Assembly (NCBI GenBank): GCA_031282085.1
Contig: JAITEK010000061.1
Coordinates: 1 to 7,068 of the forward strand
Origin: Coriobacteriales bacterium
GTDB taxonomy: Bacteria > Actinomycetota > Coriobacteriia > Coriobacteriales > UBA8131
Direction of reading: 5' to 3'
DNA: 7,068 nt
Shown: one piece after another, positions 5,902-7,068 of the stretch
How the letters are laid out: each line of letters starts with the position of its first letter
Position numbering within the stretch: the stretch's first letter is position 1
Program-made: the position numbers and the translations under genes
The notes under the pieces: model-generated
What the model saw: only the letters and a program-made list of their open reading frames with translations
What the model was told of the DNA's origin: nothing
Database searches by the model: none

Positions 5902-6585
5902 ATGAAGCCTGATGTTGAACTGTCCGAAGCCCTGCTGTCCGAACGTCAGCGGGGGATACTCCGTTTTCTCAGGGAGTCCATCGCAAAGAACGGTTACCCC
6001 CCCTCCGTGCGCGAGATAGGAGAGGCAGTTGGCCTGTCGTCTTCGTCCACGGTCCATTCTCACCTCAACACCCTGGAGAACCACGGATTCATCAGGCGCG
6101 ACCCGTCTTCGGCTCGAGCCCTGACAATCATCGGCCCCAAGACCGACGCGGCAGCGTCCCGCGGCACCACGCGCACCACAGCGGCCGAGGCGCCGACGCG
6201 TCTCCCGCGCAACGTGGTTGAGCTGCCCCTCGTCGGACGCGTCGCCGCCGGCGCTCCTTTGCTCGCCGAGCAGAATATTGAGGAGTCCCTGCTGCTGCCC
6301 ACTCAGTTGGTCGGCGACACCGGCTCCTTCTTGCTGACGGTCAAGGGCGAGTCGATGATCGAGGCGGGCATCCTCGACGGCGATTACGTGGTGGTCAAGG
6401 AGCAGCCGACCGCCAGCAATGGGGAGATCGTTGTGGCGCTTATCGACGACGAAGCGACGGTCAAGACCTTCTACCGGGAGCCGGACCGCGTTCGTCTGCA
6501 ACCCGAGAACCAGAGCATGGAGCCGATATACGCGCGCGACGTCACCATCCTCGGCAAGGTGATAGCGCTGCTACGGACGTTGTGA
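5902..6585 (+). CDS. lexA: SOS repressor LexA (autocleaving, S24 family)
   Basis: Represses SOS genes; RecA on single-stranded DNA triggers self-cleavage. The 227 residues show an N-terminal winged helix (about 13-75; SVREIGEAVGLSSSSTVHSHL, 35-55, is the DNA-recognition helix-turn-helix region), a linker, then the S24 peptidase domain. The cleavage site is A116-G117 in GRVAAGAPL, S151 in KGESMIEAG is the nucleophile and K188 in TVKTF the general base, all at the expected spacing. The linker between the domains (about 78-104) is rich in Thr, Ala and Arg. The start at 5902 is chosen for its ribosome site. The gene has its own LexA box and promoter, and its stop lies 4 nt before mscL. The nrdR-SOS peptide-lexA layout parallels other actinobacteria. 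Confidence 0.97.
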   Translation: MKPDVELSEALLSERQRGILRFLRESIAKNGYPPSVREIGEAVGLSSSSTVHSHLNTLENHGFIRRDPSSARALTIIGPKTDAAASRGTTRTTAAEAPTRLPRNVVELPLVGRVAAGAPLLAEQNIEESLLLPTQLVGDTGSFLLTVKGESMIEAGILDGDYVVVKEQPTASNGEIVVALIDDEATVKTFYREPDRVRLQPENQSMEPIYARDVTILGKVIALLRTL

Positions 6586-6589
6586 GCCA

Positions 6590-7066
6590 ATGTTGAGACG
6601 CCTGCGACCTATCCCTAAAGAGGGAGCGCCCGTAAAGTTCTTCCAGGAGTTCCGGGACTTCATCTCACGCGGCAACGTTATGGACCTGGCGGTTGCTGTT
6701 ATCGTCGGTGGTGCTTTCAGCGCCATTATAAACTCGCTGGTTGGCGATTTGGTGACCCCTCTGCTTTCCCTCATCACCGGTGGTATCGACTTCAACCATC
6801 TGACGGTGAAGTTCGGAGAAGGCGACTTGGCGGCCGAGTTCCGTTACGGCAACTTCATCCAGGCAGCGATTAACTTCCTTCTTGTGTCGTTTGCGGTGTT
6901 CTTGCTCGTAAAGGCCATCGGCGTGGTACTGCGCAAGAAGAAGGCGGAGGCGTTGCCAACCAAAAGTTGCCCCTTCTGCGCGCAGGAAATCCCCGCCGCA
7001 GCCGTGCGCTGCCCCTCCTGCACAACCATCCTCGACGAAAGCGCCGTGCCAAAGAACCTCCGCTAG
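6590..7066 (+). CDS. mscL: Large-conductance mechanosensitive channel MscL with C-terminal zinc-ribbon-like tail
   Basis: A pentameric membrane channel that opens under membrane tension and releases solutes on osmotic downshock. Seen: the amphipathic N-terminal helix (KFFQEFRDFISRG, 16-28), TM1 (about 31-60, GNVMDLAVAVIVGGAFSAII at its start), a periplasmic loop (about 61-87) and TM2 (about 88-113), followed by RKKK. The usual cytoplasmic helical bundle is replaced or followed by CPFC and CPSC (C127, C130, C141, C144), a zinc-ribbon-like knuckle in the last 35 residues. The length of 158 is slightly above the usual about 130-150. The ATG at 6590 has no evident ribosome site and adds 14 residues before the family's normal start. 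A strong GAGGGAG lies 5 nt before the GTA at 6632, where the family would begin. It follows lexA by 4 nt without a terminator, so it may be co-transcribed. Confidence 0.93.
   Translation: MLRRLRPIPKEGAPVKFFQEFRDFISRGNVMDLAVAVIVGGAFSAIINSLVGDLVTPLLSLITGGIDFNHLTVKFGEGDLAAEFRYGNFIQAAINFLLVSFAVFLLVKAIGVVLRKKKAEALPTKSCPFCAQEIPAAAVRCPSCTTILDESAVPKNLR
6620..6626 (+). promoter_or_regulatory. Strong Shine-Dalgarno inside the annotated mscL 5' end
   Basis: GAGGGAG is followed after 5 nt by GTA (6632-6634) and then Lys-Phe-Phe, exactly where MscL proteins usually begin. GTA is not a normal start codon. Either a GTG start was lost by a single base change, or the site is chance, or a non-standard start is used. 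The ATG at 6590 is the nearest conventional upstream start in this frame. Confidence 0.5.
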
Positions 7067-7068
7067 AG

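Overview
The window reads as a GC-rich chromosomal segment from an actinobacterium. Two things suggest this: the nrdR/lexA neighbourhood, and LexA operators of the Gram-positive CGAAC-N4-GTTYG type. The class Coriobacteriia is my best guess from gene content and composition, but the sequence alone does not prove it. I see no RNA genes, insertion sequences, CRISPR arrays or phage genes.

Left part (1-4191, minus strand): a tightly packed row in transcription order nrdR (ribonucleotide reductase repressor), dut (dUTPase), hisC (aminotransferase), tyrA (prephenate dehydrogenase with ACT domain), aroA (EPSP synthase, cut by the left edge). Gaps are 1, 13, 42 and 2 nt, so this is very probably one operon. 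It joins deoxynucleotide-pool control to the aromatic amino-acid branch. The order hisC-tyrA-EPSP synthase matches the end of the Bacillus subtilis trp/aro supra-operon, which suggests the aminotransferase also serves tyrosine/phenylalanine synthesis.

Centre (4192-4726): a regulatory region. On the minus strand, between nrdR and the divergent gene, lies a 44-codon ORF (4276-4410). It has a strong Shine-Dalgarno, one predicted membrane helix and a promoter with two LexA boxes: one fills the -35/-10 spacer and one covers the start site. In mycobacteria (Rv2719c/ChiZ) and corynebacteria (DivS), the slot between nrdR and lexA holds an SOS-induced cell-division inhibitor. Here that slot holds a much smaller, unrelated-looking membrane peptide. 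I consider this the most interesting object in the window.

Right part (4727-7066, plus strand): a membrane protein of unknown function (Lys/Ser-rich cytoplasmic arm, one membrane helix, outside domain, acidic tail); then lexA with its own LexA box and a good promoter; then, 4 nt after lexA, a mechanosensitive channel gene mscL whose product carries a four-cysteine zinc-ribbon-like tail. A near-perfect 14-bp tandem repeat abuts the lexA operator.

Together the window links a DNA-damage regulon (lexA, the small SOS peptide, possibly mscL by co-transcription) with nucleotide-pool genes (nrdR, dut). Read-through from the SOS promoter into nrdR-dut looks possible, because no terminator is visible between them.
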